A stretch of 64,000 bases of DNA from Paraburkholderia ginsengiterrae (GCF_001645125.1 NZ_LXKA01000033.1:1-64000); one strand, 5' to 3'; counted from the first letter of the stretch, positions 46,591-55,510 are shown. Notes: generated from the sequence alone by a model not told the origin. Numbers and translations: made by a program.

Positions 46591-47943
46591 ATGCACACGC
46601 CCCCGTTTCGTCTCGCCCAGCCCACGCGCCTGAAACTGTCCGGCGACGAGCTTGCCAGCACCGGCTTGCGCACCGCCGACCCGTGCTGCACGCCCAGCGA
46701 GGCTTCTGTGCCGCACACCAATCGGCGCGCTCGCCTCGCGGAGCTCGACGGCCATCTGCATTGTTCGATCATCGGCACGTGTCTGAGCACGCACGAGTTG
46801 CGCAGGCTGCTGCCTAAATTCACGGACCTCGATCGCCGTGACGCGAGCGACCTGGAGATTCATCACTCGGCGGTAGAACTCGCGAGCCAGGGCGGCACGG
46901 CCGCCAAAGCGCTCCACAAATTGCTCGACGAACGGTATGCAGGCGCGATCCGCCGCTTCGACAACGCCACCGACGACGTCAGCCTGCTCGCGCTCTGGGA
47001 CGATGCGCTGAAAAGCGGCGACATTCCGCCCGCCTACTGGGCGTTGATGACGCATCCTTTCGCCACCATGCCGGTGCGCCAGAAAGCGTTCGGCGAACTG
47101 CACATGCTGTCGCATCTGGTGGGCGCCGCCAATCGCGCGGACATCCGCCGGCTGGTCGCGTTGGAAGAAGAAAACGCCGCGCTGAAAGAAAAACTCGAGC
47201 GCCAGCAGAGCCAGATGCAGGAACTCGGCATGCAGCGCGATGCGTCGATCGCCGCGCTCAACGAGCAGATCGCGCAATTCGTGACGCAGACTGCCCGCCA
47301 ACTGCACGGCAATGCCGCCGACCTCCAGGCCGAGGTGCTACGCCTGCGCGACAGGCTGGCCGAAGCAGATCAGCGCGTCGCACTGCATACCACGCGCCGC
47401 GAGGCCGCGGAGCAGCGCGCGCTCCAGGAACAGCAAGCCGCGCTCGCGCTACGCAAACACCACGATCAAACGCTCAGGCTGCTCAAGCTGGTGCAAAGCG
47501 AGTGCGATGCCCTGGAACGCGCCACAGTGGACGTCGCGAATTCGGCGGGCGAAGCCGGCGCGCGCCGCTCGAGTCTCGCGCGCTTGCAGGGCAAACGGAT
47601 TGTGTATGTGGGCGGCAGGCCCGGTTCGAATGCCGCGCTCAAGCGGCTGGTGGAGGCGTCCGGCGGCGACCTGCTGGTGCACGACGGCGGGGTGGAAGAC
47701 CGCAAGGGGCTGCTTGTGGGCGCGTTGCCAGGAGCGGATCTCGTGGTCTTTCCGGTCAACTGTATCGATCACGATTCGATGAACACGCTCAAGCGGGTGT
47801 GTGAGCGTCATCAGATCGACTATCACCCGTTGCGCACCGCAAGTGTGGCGAGCTTTATCGAATTGATGAGCCGCCTGCCCGCTGGACATCTCACGCACAC
47901 CGGCAATCCGCCGCCTTCGGCATTTTGCCTGCGGCACGGTTGA
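46591..47943 (+). CDS. DUF2325 domain protein with coiled coil
   Basis: 450 residues. The N-terminal half is soluble with no known motif except CCTPSE and LDGHLHCSIIGTCLS; residues about 190-310 form a Glu/Gln/Ala-rich coiled coil; the C-terminal 100 residues (RIVYVGGRPGSNAALKRLVE, then LPGADLVVFPVNCIDHDSMN) are DUF2325. Function unknown. Convergent with the ModE-like gene, so part of the molybdenum neighbourhood. Confidence 0.83.
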   Translation: MHTPPFRLAQPTRLKLSGDELASTGLRTADPCCTPSEASVPHTNRRARLAELDGHLHCSIIGTCLSTHELRRLLPKFTDLDRRDASDLEIHHSAVELASQGGTAAKALHKLLDERYAGAIRRFDNATDDVSLLALWDDALKSGDIPPAYWALMTHPFATMPVRQKAFGELHMLSHLVGAANRADIRRLVALEEENAALKEKLERQQSQMQELGMQRDASIAALNEQIAQFVTQTARQLHGNAADLQAEVLRLRDRLAEADQRVALHTTRREAAEQRALQEQQAALALRKHHDQTLRLLKLVQSECDALERATVDVANSAGEAGARRSSLARLQGKRIVYVGGRPGSNAALKRLVEASGGDLLVHDGGVEDRKGLLVGALPGADLVVFPVNCIDHDSMNTLKRVCERHQIDYHPLRTASVASFIELMSRLPAGHLTHTGNPPPSAFCLRHG

Positions 47944-47967
47944 GGGCGTTCTCGAGAATCCGACCGC

Positions 47968-48369
47968 TCAGACGCGGATCAGGCGGGTCAATTCGGCGAT
48001 CTGTTTCGCGCAGCTTCGCTGCGCCTCGACTTCGACGTCGCGGTACAGGCGAATGATGGCTTCGCCCACCGGGGTCAACGTACAGCCGCCGCCACTCTGG
48101 CCGCCTTGCTCCGAATGCGTGGCGGGCGACTTGAGCGAACGGTTCAGTTCGTCGATCAGCAGCCAAGCGCGCCGGTAGGACATGTCGAGGCTGCGCGCCG
48201 CGGCCGAGATCGAGCCGAATTCACGCACCGCTTCGAGCAATTCGACTTTGCCCGGTCCGAGGGCGACGGCGCCGCCGCTGCGGATGCGCATGCGGAAACG
48301 CACTTCGGGACGCGCCCTCGCGACTTTTTTTGCCGCGGGTGTGGAGCTGGTTTTTTGGGTATCGGCCAT
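47968..48369 (-). CDS. ModE-like winged helix regulator (DNA-binding domain only)
   Basis: 133 residues. After a short Lys/Arg tail comes MRIRSGGAVALGPGKVELLE then the ModE HTH region (GSISAAARSLDMSYRRAWLL, IDELNRSL) and GGGCTLTPVGEAIIRLYRDV. Only the N-terminal ModE domain is present; the C-terminal molybdate-binding MOP domains are missing, so molybdate sensing, if any, must be indirect. ATG 48369 chosen; a longer frame starts at 48414. Downstream of the NifQ-like gene on the same strand. Confidence 0.87.
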   Translation of the reverse strand: MADTQKTSSTPAAKKVARARPEVRFRMRIRSGGAVALGPGKVELLEAVREFGSISAAARSLDMSYRRAWLLIDELNRSLKSPATHSEQGGQSGGGCTLTPVGEAIIRLYRDVEVEAQRSCAKQIAELTRLIRV

Positions 48370-48421
48370 GCGCGAAAGCATACACGAACCGCTTCGCGCT
48401 GCCACCCTGGCCAAACAGCCG

Positions 48422-49057
48422 TCAACGCAGGTCCGGGAAGCAATGTCCGTAATCTTCGCAGCCCGGGCAACCGGGCGCCGGGCCAGGCATGAGGCCCAGG
48501 CTCAGCGCGCGCTGGCCGGCTAGAAATTTCTTCCATCGCAAGTTGGCGACATTCAGCGCAACCAGCGTGGGGAAATAGCGCGTCAGCATCCACGTGACTT
48601 CATCGCGGCCGGCTAGGCCGAGGTCGCGCCACAAATGGTCCGGGCGCAAACAGGCGTGCGCGATGATCGAGGCGAGGCAAGCCGCGTCGTCCGCGTGGAC
48701 GGCCGCGCCGATGTGCGTGAGCAGCAGCGAATGCAGCGTGCGGACGAACTCCGCGTGTTCACCGGTAATGACGGCGACAGGCGGCGTGGCCTGCGCGGGC
48801 GCATGCGCAAAATGCCGCCCGAGCAGTGCGCGCCAGACTGCGGGCTGAAGTCCGAGCAACGCGAGTTCGCGGCGCACGTCACGCTCGGCGATCAGCTTCG
48901 CGAAGAGCCGTGTATCGGGCGACGCGGGGTCCGTCGCCGCGTCCAGCCAACGGGTCATGCGCGTGGCGGTCCGGGCGTCCAGCGGTAAAGACAACACTTG
49001 TGGTGCGCCTCCGGTTACGGCGCCTTCGGCAGCAGGTGCAAGCGGTTCGTCAGACAT
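48422..49057 (-). CDS. nifQ: NifQ family protein
   Basis: 211 residues. The C-terminal region WKKFLAGQRALSLGLM then CPGCEDYGHCF is the NifQ signature, in which NifQ delivers molybdenum for nitrogenase cofactor synthesis. The known Cys-x4-Cys-x2-Cys-x5-Cys set is reduced to Cys197, Cys200 and Cys206; position 192 is Gly. No nif structural genes occur in the window and the neighbours are molybdenum genes, so a general molybdenum-handling role is more likely than nitrogen fixation. Confidence 0.83.
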   Translation of the reverse strand: MSDEPLAPAAEGAVTGGAPQVLSLPLDARTATRMTRWLDAATDPASPDTRLFAKLIAERDVRRELALLGLQPAVWRALLGRHFAHAPAQATPPVAVITGEHAEFVRTLHSLLLTHIGAAVHADDAACLASIIAHACLRPDHLWRDLGLAGRDEVTWMLTRYFPTLVALNVANLRWKKFLAGQRALSLGLMPGPAPGCPGCEDYGHCFPDLR

Positions 49058-49146
49058 GGGGGCCAGGGCAATGATGATCAGCGGACCATCTTACGCCAGC
49101 GGTCCACGCTTCACGGCCCACACCAGAGTTCGCCGCCCGCGTCTTT

Positions 49147-49635
49147 CTACGCCAAAGGCCCCAGCACATGCGCCTCGATCCGCGCCAGACGTTTGACGTG
49201 GCGCGGCGCGGGCAGGATGTCCGAGCCGGAAAACAGAATCGGCGCGCCGTCCTCCGGCGTGAGCGCGCGGCCGCCGCATTCGTACGCCACGAGAACGTTT
49301 TCGCCCACCGGCGTGTTGAAGAGTTCATGCCAGGAAAATGTCACGACATAGCCGTCGTGCCCCACCGCCACGAACACCGTGCGCTTGAATTCGCCCGGCA
49401 CGCTGTTCGGCAGGCCCGCCTCCGTGATGAGGGTCGTCAGACGCACGCCGCGATAGGGCTCGACACTGCGAATGAAGCGGTTCGTCGTGTAGCAGCGCAG
49501 ATCGAACGGCGTCGCCAGCACGCTTTCGTAGCGGCTGAGTTGATCGAGACCGAACGACAGCGGCCGCTGGAACCGCCCGCTCAAGAGGAGTGCGGCGTCG
49601 ACCGCCGGCGCGGCAATCACATTTACATTATCCAT
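49147..49635 (-). CDS. small molybdopterin-binding (sulfite oxidase-fold) protein
   Basis: 162 residues, about the size of one oxidoreductase molybdopterin-binding domain. FDLRCYTTNRF (Cys48, Asn52, Arg53) resembles the Mo-coordinating C-x-x-x-N-R of sulfite oxidase-type proteins, and PYRGVRLTTLITEAGLPN and GHDGYVVTFSWHELFN follow the domain's pattern. No signal peptide, dimerisation domain or heme domain. First gene of the minus-strand set with NifQ and ModE; a ModE-like dyad lies 44 bp upstream. Confidence 0.72.
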   Translation of the reverse strand: MDNVNVIAAPAVDAALLLSGRFQRPLSFGLDQLSRYESVLATPFDLRCYTTNRFIRSVEPYRGVRLTTLITEAGLPNSVPGEFKRTVFVAVGHDGYVVTFSWHELFNTPVGENVLVAYECGGRALTPEDGAPILFSGSDILPAPRHVKRLARIEAHVLGPLA

Positions 49636-49678
49636 ACGCGGTTATCTCCAGCATTGACGCCTGAGTGGCTTGTTCACT

Positions 49679-49702
49679 CGTTATGTCCGTGCGTATATTA
49701 CG
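49679..49702. promoter_or_regulatory. candidate ModE operator 1
   Basis: CGTTATGT-N8-ATATTACG, an imperfect dyad with the outline of ModE sites (CGnTATAT...ATATAnCG), 44 bp before the molybdopterin-binding gene start. Confidence 0.6.
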
Positions 49703-49860
49703 CTGCGATGGCGGCTGCAGCGCAAAAACGGCGTCGATACGCACTATATCGCTGGACATATCGGCCGCATGGCCGCGCTCGTCCCCAACCATAACCAGCA
49801 AGGCACGCGCGGTCGCGCTGGTGGCGGCCGGCGCCGTCACACTAAATCGCGCGGCGGCGT

Positions 49861-49884
49861 CGTAATATAGCGATCTAAATAACG
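49861..49884. promoter_or_regulatory. candidate ModE operator 2
   Basis: CGTAATAT-N8-AAATAACG, with the same N8 spacing as the first site; its left half equals the reverse complement of the first site's right half. It ends 15 bp before the binding-protein start, so occupancy would block initiation or elongation. Confidence 0.62.
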
Positions 49885-49899
49885 CAACGGGGTTATCGC

Positions 49900-50805
49900 A
49901 TGGTTCGCAAGCTGCTCAGCTCTCTCGCCACCTCTCTCGTGCTCGCCGCCGGCATCGTGACGGCCACGCCGGCTGTGGCTCAAGACGCGCCTTCGGGTGG
50001 CGATACGGTCAACGTGCTGTACGCCGGTTCGCTCGTCAACCTGATGGAGCGCAGCGTCGGCCCGGCGTTCGAGAAAGCCACCGGCCAGCATTTCCGCGGC
50101 TACGCGGCGGGCTCTAATAAGATCGCCAACGAAATCAAGGGCAAGCTGCGCCGCGGCGACGTGTTCATCAGCGCGAGCCCGAAGGTGAATAACAGCCTGA
50201 TGGGCGAAGCGAACGGCGATCACGTCACGTGGTACGTGAACTTCGCCGAATCGCCGCTGATGATCGGCTACAACCCGCAAAGCAAGTTCGCCGCGCAGTT
50301 CAAAAGCAAGCGCTGGGATCAGGTGCTGCAGGAACCGGGCATCCGCCTCGGCCGGACCGATCCGAAACTGGATCCTAAAGGCGCGTTCACCGTCGAAATG
50401 ATGACGAAGGCGGCCGAGCTCTATCATCAGCCGGACCTTATCGAGAAAACGCTCGGCGCGGCGGAAAATCCCGAGCAGGTTTTACCGGAGGAAACGTTGG
50501 TGGGCCGTCTGCAATCCGGCCAGCTCGACGCCGGCTTTTTCTATTCGACGGAAACCGCCGATCTGAAGATTCCGGCGATCCGCCCCGCGCCCGAACTGCA
50601 AGCCAAGGCCAGCTATACGCTGACGATTCTCAACGATGCGCCGAATCGCGCGGGCGCAAGCAGCTTCGTCGACTTCCTGCTGAGCGCGCAAGGTCGCGCG
50701 CTGCTCAAGCAACATGGCGTGGACGTCATCACCCCGACCGTGAGCGGCAACGTGCAAGCCATGCCGCCCTCGGTGCAAGCCGTGATCGACGCCGCCGCGC
50801 ATTAA
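49900..50805 (+). CDS. molybdate/tungstate ABC transporter substrate-binding protein
   Basis: 301 residues. Signal peptide (LLSSLATSLVLAAGIVTATPAVA) cleaved before QDAPSG. The mature start VNVLYAGSLVNLMERSVGPAF, then GSNKIANEIKGKLRRGDVFISASP and PEETLVGRLQSGQLDAGFFY, resembles WtpA/TupA-type oxyanion-binding proteins more than classical ModA. It captures the oxyanion in the periplasm for the fused permease-ATPase that starts 1 bp later. Two ModE-like operators lie upstream. Confidence 0.87.
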   Translation: MVRKLLSSLATSLVLAAGIVTATPAVAQDAPSGGDTVNVLYAGSLVNLMERSVGPAFEKATGQHFRGYAAGSNKIANEIKGKLRRGDVFISASPKVNNSLMGEANGDHVTWYVNFAESPLMIGYNPQSKFAAQFKSKRWDQVLQEPGIRLGRTDPKLDPKGAFTVEMMTKAAELYHQPDLIEKTLGAAENPEQVLPEETLVGRLQSGQLDAGFFYSTETADLKIPAIRPAPELQAKASYTLTILNDAPNRAGASSFVDFLLSAQGRALLKQHGVDVITPTVSGNVQAMPPSVQAVIDAAAH

Positions 50806-50806
50806 G

Positions 50807-52672
50807 GTGGTGAAACGCACTGCCGCGCGCCCGCTGCTATGGCTGGCAGCACTGCTGGCCGTCTATCTGTGCGCTCCGTTTGCCGCGAGCGTTCCCCAGC
50901 TCGGTGCCGCGGACTGGGCGAATGTCGACTGGCGCGCTACGTGGTCGGCAGTCGGCGTATCGGCGGCGAGCGCAAGCGTGGCCTCGCTCGCGATTCTGCT
51001 GGGCGGCGTGCCGCTCGGCTATCTGCTGGCGCGTTCGAATTCGCGCAAGATGGCCCTGCTCGGTTTTGTCGTGCAGTTGCCGCTGGCGCTGCCGCCGCTC
51101 ACCAGCGGCGTGCTGCTGCTTTTTCTGCTCGGTCCGTATAGCTGGATTGGCCAGCTGACTCAAGGTGTCCTGACGGATTCCTTCGCCGGCATCGTGCTCG
51201 CGGAAGTGTTCGTGGCCGCGCCGTTCCTGATCATTGCCGCGAAATCCGCCTTTGCCGCTGTCGACCCGGTCCTCGACGACGTCGCGGCGACGCTCGGCCA
51301 TCACGCCGGCAGCCGCTTTTTCCGGGTCGTGCTTCCCGTCGCATGGCCGGCCATTCGCGCGGGAGTCGTGCTCGCGTGGCTGCGCGCGTTCGGCGAATTC
51401 GGCGCGACCGTGATGGTGGCCTATCACCCGTATTCGCTGCCGGTCTATACCTATGTCGTGTTCGGCGGGCAGGGGTTGCCGGCGATGATGCCGTTGCTGC
51501 TGCCGACGCTCGCTATCGCGATCATCTGCGCGGCGCTGTCGATCTACAGTCTGCGGCAGAAGCCCGCCCTCGAGTCGGCCGAAAACGGCGAGGACGCGCT
51601 CGAACCCGGCGCGGATCTGACCGCAAGCCGCGGCGCGGCCAGCGACGCTCGCCTCGCCTTCCATTTGCAGCGCCAGTTGGGCGCGTTCGACCTCGACATT
51701 GCGTGGACGCCCGCCACGCGGCGTCTCGCGATCATCGGCCCGTCGGGGTCGGGCAAATCGTTGGCACTGCGTCTGATTGCGGGCCTCGAGTCCAATGCGT
51801 CGAGCAGCGTGCGGCTCGGCCCAAGGGAACTGAACACGCTGCCGCCCGAGCGTCGCCAGATCGGCTACATGCCGCAAGACTACGGCCTGTTTCCGCATAT
51901 GACCGTGGCGCGCCAGCTGGCCTTTCCCGTCGACGCCGACCCCGCCAGCGCGCGTTACTGGCTAGATCATCTGGGTCTCGCGCAACTGGTTGGGCGCCTG
52001 CCGCATCAATTGTCGTTTGGCCAGCGGCAGCGGGTCGCGCTCGCGCGGGCACTGACGCGGCACAGCGAACTGCTGCTGTTCGACGAACCGTTCGCCGCGC
52101 TGGATACGCCGCGGCGGCGCCGTTTGCAGCAGTCGTTGCGGGCTTTGCAGCGCGAGATTGCGGCGGTGACGATCATCGTCACGCACGATCCGGATGAAGC
52201 GGCGTTGCTGGCCGATGAAGTTCTGGTCGTCGAACAAGGCCGCGTGCTGCAGGCGGGCTTCATCGACGCGGTGTTCGAACGGCCGGTGTCGATACGGGTG
52301 GCCGGGCTGCTCGGCCTGCACAACGTCGGCGAGGGCGTGATGAACGCCCCCGGCCAGCTCGAAATTGCTGAAGCGCTGGTAGTCGGCACGAACGCGAGCG
52401 GGTTCGACCTCGCCGCGGGCGTGCCCGTGATGTGGCGCGTCTCGTCACATGCCATCGTCATCACGCCCGACGGCGCGTATGCCGGCATGATCGACGCCGT
52501 CGAACTGCGGCGCGGCGAGCGCTATGTCCGTGTGAATATCGCCGGGATTCGTTTCGACATTGCCAGTGAAGATGCCCGCCTGCGCGAAGGCGCACCGTGC
52601 CGGGTCGAGATCCGCGCGTCAGGCGTGGCCGTCTGGCAAGCGGGCGGCCCTCAGCCAGTTTCACCCGCGTGA
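50807..52672 (+). CDS. molybdate/tungstate ABC transporter permease-ATPase fusion
   Basis: 621 residues joining two normally separate subunits. Residues 1 to about 260 are a ModB/WtpB-type permease with 5-6 membrane segments and an EAA-like loop (AATLGHHAGSRFFRVVLPVA). From about 290 follows the ATPase: Walker A IGPSGSGKS (about 309-317), Q-loop YMPQDYGLFP, signature LSFGQRQRVALARAL, Walker B LLLFDEPFAALD, H-loop IVTHDPDEAALLAD, then a TOBE-like C-terminus. GTG start 1 bp after the binding-protein stop. Its 3' end overlaps the convergent nadV by 22 bp. Confidence 0.88.
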   Translation: MVKRTAARPLLWLAALLAVYLCAPFAASVPQLGAADWANVDWRATWSAVGVSAASASVASLAILLGGVPLGYLLARSNSRKMALLGFVVQLPLALPPLTSGVLLLFLLGPYSWIGQLTQGVLTDSFAGIVLAEVFVAAPFLIIAAKSAFAAVDPVLDDVAATLGHHAGSRFFRVVLPVAWPAIRAGVVLAWLRAFGEFGATVMVAYHPYSLPVYTYVVFGGQGLPAMMPLLLPTLAIAIICAALSIYSLRQKPALESAENGEDALEPGADLTASRGAASDARLAFHLQRQLGAFDLDIAWTPATRRLAIIGPSGSGKSLALRLIAGLESNASSSVRLGPRELNTLPPERRQIGYMPQDYGLFPHMTVARQLAFPVDADPASARYWLDHLGLAQLVGRLPHQLSFGQRQRVALARALTRHSELLLFDEPFAALDTPRRRRLQQSLRALQREIAAVTIIVTHDPDEAALLADEVLVVEQGRVLQAGFIDAVFERPVSIRVAGLLGLHNVGEGVMNAPGQLEIAEALVVGTNASGFDLAAGVPVMWRVSSHAIVITPDGAYAGMIDAVELRRGERYVRVNIAGIRFDIASEDARLREGAPCRVEIRASGVAVWQAGGPQPVSPA

Positions 52673-54114
52673 GCACGGCTTCTGATTTCGGCGAGCGACA
52701 CATCGACCAGCAACTTGCCGGACTCGAATACCGTCACCAGCGCCTCATCCCACTCGCCCTGAACGGTGCGCTCATCCCACGCGATGGGCAGCGTGGTGGT
52801 CCGGTACTCGCCCGTGCGGCGATTGCGCAATAGCGTCAGCCGCCCTTTCATCGAACGCTTGGTGGCGTCCGTCACCGGGTCCTTGCTCACGCCGTGCCAC
52901 TCGTCGCCCAGACGGATCGCGGAACACTTCATCGCGAAGCGCTGCGTATCGCGGTTGATCTGTTGCAGCAATGCGCCGCCCATGCCGAACACGATGTTGT
53001 CCGCCGCGAATCCGGCCTCGTCCATGGCGGCCAGAATCGATTCGATGGAGTCGGGATTCACGCCGTCGCCCTGAATCACGCGCACATGGTCGAGCACACG
53101 CCGCCCCTTGCTGTTCTCTACCGAACCGAACGACGCCTCGAGCGCCCGCAAGGTCTGCAGCACGATAGTCCGCGGATCGCCGGAGTCGGGGCGGATAACC
53201 AGCGTGCCGCCCGAATCGATCACCGCGTGCTTCAATTCGGTGCCCCATGCTTTGAGCGCGGCGAACAGATCGTAGGAGTCGGACACCACTGAGACGATCG
53301 CCCCCGGCTTGCCGAACTGCGTAATCATGTTGCGGAACGCGTCGCTTTCACGCTCCCGTCCCCACGACGTAATCGTGCTGTGTTCGGCGGCCGGCACGGA
53401 AAACGCCGCCATTGTCTCGTTGTAGTAGTGGTTCGCGGCGACCACGCCGAGCACAGTGTCCGAACCCATGAAACTGACGAGGTGCGCCGCGCCGCCAATC
53501 GCCGCCGATTCCGCGCTCGACACTCCGCGCGCGCCGAAATCGTGCAGCTTGAAGGGCAGTTGCGCGAGGTCGTCGCTGCTCTTCTCGAGATAGCCACGAA
53601 TCGTCTTGCGCAGATGCCAGCTTTGCGTCGCCACGGTAATCGGATACCACACGCGCATCAGCATGGTCTCAAGATAGGAAGCCAGCCAGAACACGCGGGG
53701 ATCGTCGCACTCGACCGTGACCAGCACATTGTGCGTGGGCACCACAGACCCTTCCGGCACCGCACGAATCCGCACCGGCAGATAGCCGCCGTGGTGCTCG
53801 ACGACATGACGCCATCCGGCTTCGTTGAACGGCTCGCCATGAGCCGTGAAAAATGCCTTGGCCTGATCGATCATCGCCGGGGTGATCGGCCGGCACAGAT
53901 ACTCCTTGATCAGCATTTGCAGGCCGAAGAACAGCGTGCGGTCATAGCGCCCGCCGCGCGATTCGATATACGAGAACATGGCCGACGCGTCGGGAGGATA
54001 TTGCAGGTAGTGCGATGCCTTGTACGAATCCGTGTTGAGGATCGGATTGGACAGGATCGACTCGATCGGAATGAAGCCGCTGGACTCGTTTTGCATGGAC
54101 GATGCTGCGCTCAT
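52651..54114 (-). CDS. nadV: nicotinamide phosphoribosyltransferase
   Basis: 487 residues, close to human NAMPT in length and motifs: NPILNTDSYKASHYLQYPPD, LHDFGARGVSSAESAAIGGAA, SVPAAEHSTITSWGRERE, VSDSYDLF, IRPDSGDP and VIQGDGV. It makes NMN from nicotinamide and PRPP for NAD salvage. ATG 54114 used; ATG 54096 is also in frame. No prs or nadM-type gene adjacent. Tail-to-tail overlap with the transporter fusion. Confidence 0.95.
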   Translation of the reverse strand: MSAASSMQNESSGFIPIESILSNPILNTDSYKASHYLQYPPDASAMFSYIESRGGRYDRTLFFGLQMLIKEYLCRPITPAMIDQAKAFFTAHGEPFNEAGWRHVVEHHGGYLPVRIRAVPEGSVVPTHNVLVTVECDDPRVFWLASYLETMLMRVWYPITVATQSWHLRKTIRGYLEKSSDDLAQLPFKLHDFGARGVSSAESAAIGGAAHLVSFMGSDTVLGVVAANHYYNETMAAFSVPAAEHSTITSWGRERESDAFRNMITQFGKPGAIVSVVSDSYDLFAALKAWGTELKHAVIDSGGTLVIRPDSGDPRTIVLQTLRALEASFGSVENSKGRRVLDHVRVIQGDGVNPDSIESILAAMDEAGFAADNIVFGMGGALLQQINRDTQRFAMKCSAIRLGDEWHGVSKDPVTDATKRSMKGRLTLLRNRRTGEYRTTTLPIAWDERTVQGEWDEALVTVFESGKLLVDVSLAEIRSRAHAGETG

Positions 54115-54237
54115 GTCGCGTTCTCAGGAGTGGTCAGGTGCAACCACACGATACACCGTCAGAACGCGCCGCGAATGATCCAAAGGCTCGCGGTGCTCAG
54201 GCTCTCGCGAAAGCGATCGCTGCGGTCAATGATGAAC

Positions 54238-55443
54238 TTACCGCCCTGGCTTGAGTTGCGGCGGTCCACTCGGCCGCGCGGCCAGCAGTCTGCCGATCAT
54301 GCTTTTACGGCGTTCCGGGCCGGCCGGCCACAGCATATTCGCGAGCAGGCCGATGCCGTGCGCGAGCGCGCTGTCTCTCGCCAGCGTCACGAGCGGCAGG
54401 CCGCGGCTGAGCGCTTCGTTGACCTGCTTTTCGTCGCGCGGAAGCTGATGCGACACCTTCGCGCCAAGCGTCTGTTCGAGCTTCGGCAGGTTGATCTGGG
54501 CGTCCTTGTCGTATTGATTCACCACCACCCGAACCTTGCTGGCCGGATAGCCCAGTTCCCGGAAGATATCGAGCATGCGCCGCCCGCCGTGCAGATAAAG
54601 CAGGTTTTGCCGCACGACCATACAAATCGCATCGCTGCGATCGAGCGCATGGATCGTCAACGGATTGAGGCTTTGTCCGATGTCGATCAGCACGGCATCG
54701 TAGCGCTCGCGCACCAGCGCGAGAATGCGCGCCAGCTGTTCAGGCAGCAATTCAGCGGCTTTGAGCGGATCTCCGGCGCCCGCCAGCACATCCAGATTGG
54801 AGTGCACATGCATCACACAGGAATCGAGCAGCGCCGCGTCAAGGCGCTCCGTCTGGCAGCAAAGATCGGCCAGCGTGGTGGGTGGCGGCTTGTCGGCGAG
54901 CAGCAGGCTGGCGTCCCCGAATTGCTGGCTCAGGTCGATCAGCAGTACGTGCCGGTTGCCCGTCGCGGCCAGCGAATAGGCGAGATTGACGGCAATCAGC
55001 GTCGTGCCGCTGCCGCCCTTGCTGGAAGCGAGCGAGATAATGCGCCCGGTGCGGCGTCCTGTGAGGTCTTTCTTGCGAGCGTCGATCCGGATCAGCACGG
55101 TGGTGATCTCGCAGGCGTCGAGCGGCCACGACAGCACATGCCGCACGCCGACGCGCATCGCCGCACCCAGCAAGGCCGTGGACGGCTCCGGCGTCACCAG
55201 GATGCAATGCAGCGCCGGTGTGCAGGCGAGCACCTCCTCGACGCCATCCAGGTCGCGCGGCTCCAGATCGGCATCGGCGACGATGAGCAGATCGGCGCTG
55301 CGGATCTGACGGTCGTGCGTACGCAGTTGCCGCGCCGGGCCGGTGGCGGTGCGCAAGCGGTAAGCCACGCCGCTTGCGTCGAGACGCGCCACGATTTGCC
55401 GCGCACATTCGCTGCTGGATGAAATCAGGAAGATGTCGATCAT
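54238..55443 (-). CDS. CpaE/TadZ-like ParA-family ATPase
   Basis: 401 residues. An N-terminal receiver-like domain without phosphorylation chemistry (MIDIFLISSSSECARQIVAR, ADLLIVADADLEP, CILVTPEPS) is followed by a MinD/ParA ATPase with deviant Walker A ISLASSKGGSGTTLIAVNLA and VLLIDLSQQFGDASLLL. This is the TadZ/CpaE plan, which positions Flp/Tad pilus machinery at the pole. No other tad or cpa gene is in the window. A 94-residue hypothetical gene lies upstream. Confidence 0.85.
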   Translation of the reverse strand: MIDIFLISSSSECARQIVARLDASGVAYRLRTATGPARQLRTHDRQIRSADLLIVADADLEPRDLDGVEEVLACTPALHCILVTPEPSTALLGAAMRVGVRHVLSWPLDACEITTVLIRIDARKKDLTGRRTGRIISLASSKGGSGTTLIAVNLAYSLAATGNRHVLLIDLSQQFGDASLLLADKPPPTTLADLCCQTERLDAALLDSCVMHVHSNLDVLAGAGDPLKAAELLPEQLARILALVRERYDAVLIDIGQSLNPLTIHALDRSDAICMVVRQNLLYLHGGRRMLDIFRELGYPASKVRVVVNQYDKDAQINLPKLEQTLGAKVSHQLPRDEKQVNEALSRGLPLVTLARDSALAHGIGLLANMLWPAGPERRKSMIGRLLAARPSGPPQLKPGR

Positions 55444-55510
55444 GTCGGCTCTCCGCCGGTCTGACGCCGTTCAGTTAATGAGGCCAACGCGATAACACTC
55501 CACGTTCCCG

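Noticed and set aside
48422-52672. part of a nitrogen-fixation island
   Set aside because: Only a NifQ-like protein is present; no nifHDK, nifENB or nifA features in the window, and the neighbours are molybdenum-transport genes.
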